In this document: piece after piece, positions 6,579-7,690 of the stretch
Numbering within the stretch: position 1 is the first letter of the stretch
How the letters are laid out: the number at the start of each line of letters is the position of its first letter
DNA from: a bacterium HR27
GTDB lineage: Bacteria > Chloroflexota > Chloroflexia > Thermomicrobiales > Thermomicrobiaceae
Direction: 5' to 3'
DNA: 7,690 bases
NCBI GenBank assembly: GCA_002898975.1
Contig: BEID01000052.1
Span: forward strand, 1 to 7,690
The notes under the pieces: model-generated
Told to the model about the DNA's origin: nothing
The model's input: the letters and a program-made list of their open reading frames with translations, nothing else
Databases searched by the model: none
Made by a program: the position numbers and the translations under genes

Positions 6579-7690
6579 ATGACACGGCGACAACCACGAT
6601 TCTTCCGCTGGCTCGTTTTCGTGGCGGTCTTGACGACCGTCGCGACGAGCCTCCTCACTGTGCTCCCCGCGCTTGCCGACCAACCTGACACACCAGCGAC
6701 CCCATCGACCCAAGTTCCCCCGCTCGACAAACCCACCCCGGTTACGCCGCCGACGAAGGAGGTGTCGCCGGCTCCAAACGAAAATCCGACCGGCCCTGCT
6801 TCTCCTAAGGAGCCTGCCTGTGGTCCGGACAGCAAGGTTCCCTGTCCGCCGCCACAACAGGACAAGGATCCCAAACCACAGGGCGGCCCCACCGACCCCA
6901 GCCTGACGGCCCGCGAGGATGCCAAACCCGTCACCATTACCGTCTGGAAGGCCTGGCCAGACCGGTTGCGGACTCCTCCACCGGGTGGCGCGACCGTCAC
7001 TATCACCGTCAACGCGGGAACGCCGGACGAGCAGGTCGCCACACTCACCTGTGGGGGGCCGAACAATCCACATATCTGCGGTACGGTGACGCTCGATCTC
7101 GCACCGGGCGACACTATCGTGGTGAGCGAGACAATTAGTGACCCGAACTGGGTCGCCGTGGCAGGCCCGGGAACCTATACCTTCCAAGGTTTCGCCACGA
7201 CCACAGCGATCGACCCCAACCCGTCTCTCCCGCCGTCTGATCCTGACTACCGCGGGTCGGTCTGGGACTGCCTGAACCCCGAGGTGTACTGCGCAGTCAA
7301 GCTCCTGAACGAGCACCGGACGAAGCGCCTCCGCATCGTCAAATTCTGGGACGATCCCGTTCAGGTTCCCTCGGGCCCGGCTACGCTCGAAGTGACCGCC
7401 TACGATAGCTCGGCAAACGTGCTCGGGACCTTCACCGTCACCTGCGCCGTACCTCCGTCCGTGCCGTACTACATCCATTGTCCCGAAATCGACCTCCCGG
7501 ACGCCACAGCCGAGATCGAGATTCGGGAGACCGCGCTTCCTCCCGGTTGGTTCACCCGTCCCCACACGGTGGGCCGCAAGTCCTGGCGCTGGTTCTACTG
7601 GCCGTCCTACGACGGCTGCCTCGGCAACGGCTGCGTGTGGCACTCCGTCCAGAACTATCGGAAGATCGTCATCCTCAACATTTTTAAGGA
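6579..7690 (+). CDS. Secreted proline-rich, cysteine-paired repeat protein (C-terminus beyond window)
   Basis: The frame is open for 370 codons to the window edge, with no stop reached. The start ATG has GAGAGGGG about 7 nt upstream. Residues 1-33 look like a Sec signal peptide: basic MTRRQPRFFR, a hydrophobic core, and ALA before D34 as the cleavage site. Residues 34-115 are a Pro/Thr-rich, low-complexity linker, typical of surface proteins. Two similar beta-rich segments follow, about 116-248 and 249-360. Each starts with a short strand ending in a Trp (VTITVWKAW; LRIVKFW) and has a Cys pair (C158/C167; C289/C301). Each then has a turn with an SET/RET motif (SETISDPNW; ETALPPGW) and ends in a second close Cys pair (C231/C238; C347/C352). 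The motifs resemble prealbumin-like or SpaA-like beta domains of cell-surface proteins, but I cannot name a family. A role in the cell envelope, adhesion or an extracellular structure is inference. A long antisense frame exists but lacks such features. Confidence 0.8.
   Translation, partial: MTRRQPRFFRWLVFVAVLTTVATSLLTVLPALADQPDTPATPSTQVPPLDKPTPVTPPTKEVSPAPNENPTGPASPKEPACGPDSKVPCPPPQQDKDPKPQGGPTDPSLTAREDAKPVTITVWKAWPDRLRTPPPGGATVTITVNAGTPDEQVATLTCGGPNNPHICGTVTLDLAPGDTIVVSETISDPNWVAVAGPGTYTFQGFATTTAIDPNPSLPPSDPDYRGSVWDCLNPEVYCAVKLLNEHRTKRLRIVKFWDDPVQVPSGPATLEVTAYDSSANVLGTFTVTCAVPPSVPYYIHCPEIDLPDATAEIEIRETALPPGWFTRPHTVGRKSWRWFYWPSYDGCLGNGCVWHSVQNYRKIVILNIFK
6924..7658 (+). repeat. Two diverged tandem protein repeats within the secreted protein
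   Basis: The unit is about 110-130 residues and recurs at residues 116-248 and 249-360 of the secreted protein. Shared landmarks in order are: a strand with K or R and Trp, ATV/ATL beta strands, a TC...C pair, the (S/R)ET turn followed by a Trp, then W/Y-x(0-2)-C-L...C, and N-x-R or N-Y-R. A third unit seems to start at RKIVILNIFK (361-370), cut by the window end. A close Cys pair (C81/C89) also precedes the first unit. The repeats are diverged at DNA level and visible only in translation. Confidence 0.55.

Noticed and set aside
6486..7643. 385-codon open frame on the minus strand opposite the secreted protein
   Set aside because: It is rich in Arg and Gly, and has no recognisable domain or ribosome-binding site. 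The + strand frame has a signal peptide, a ribosome-binding site and repeats, so the antisense frame is a shadow of GC-rich DNA.

Overview
The window looks like chromosomal DNA of a GC-rich, aerobic, probably thermophilic bacterium. It encodes a heme A synthase, and so heme-copper respiration, together with a mercuric reductase. Codons favour G or C at the third position. The overall style is compatible with Thermomicrobia (Chloroflexota), but that placement is inference from gene style and was not tested by any search.

Layout. (1) Bases 1-985: a FadR-subfamily GntR regulator on the + strand, preceded by a probable promoter/operator region rich in CGTTC/GAACG motifs. (2) Bases 986-1089: a short convergent spacer with consecutive, partly overlapping stem-loops that probably ends transcription from both sides. 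(3) Bases 1090-3674, minus strand: a compact apparent operon read ctaA (heme A synthase), rsgA (ribosome small-subunit maturation GTPase), a DinB/YfiT-like metalloprotein, then a 32-residue single-span membrane protein. Gaps are 29 nt, a GTGA overlap, and 13 nt. (4) Bases 3675-3946: a divergent intergenic region. (5) Bases 3947-5623: merA, a complete mercuric reductase with an N-terminal heavy-metal domain, standing alone with no merR, merT or merP in view. (6) Bases 5624-6578: about 955 nt in which I recognise no gene. (7) From 6579 to the window end: the 5' part of a secreted, proline-rich, cysteine-paired repeat protein that runs off the edge.

How the parts relate. CtaA serves maturation of aa3-type cytochrome oxidase. 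RsgA serves 30S subunit assembly. MerA detoxifies Hg(II). The DinB-like protein and the small membrane protein have no assignable role beyond their place in the operon. Apart from operon sharing, I see no single pathway joining the genes. The least explained items are the small membrane protein and the repeat protein at the right edge.
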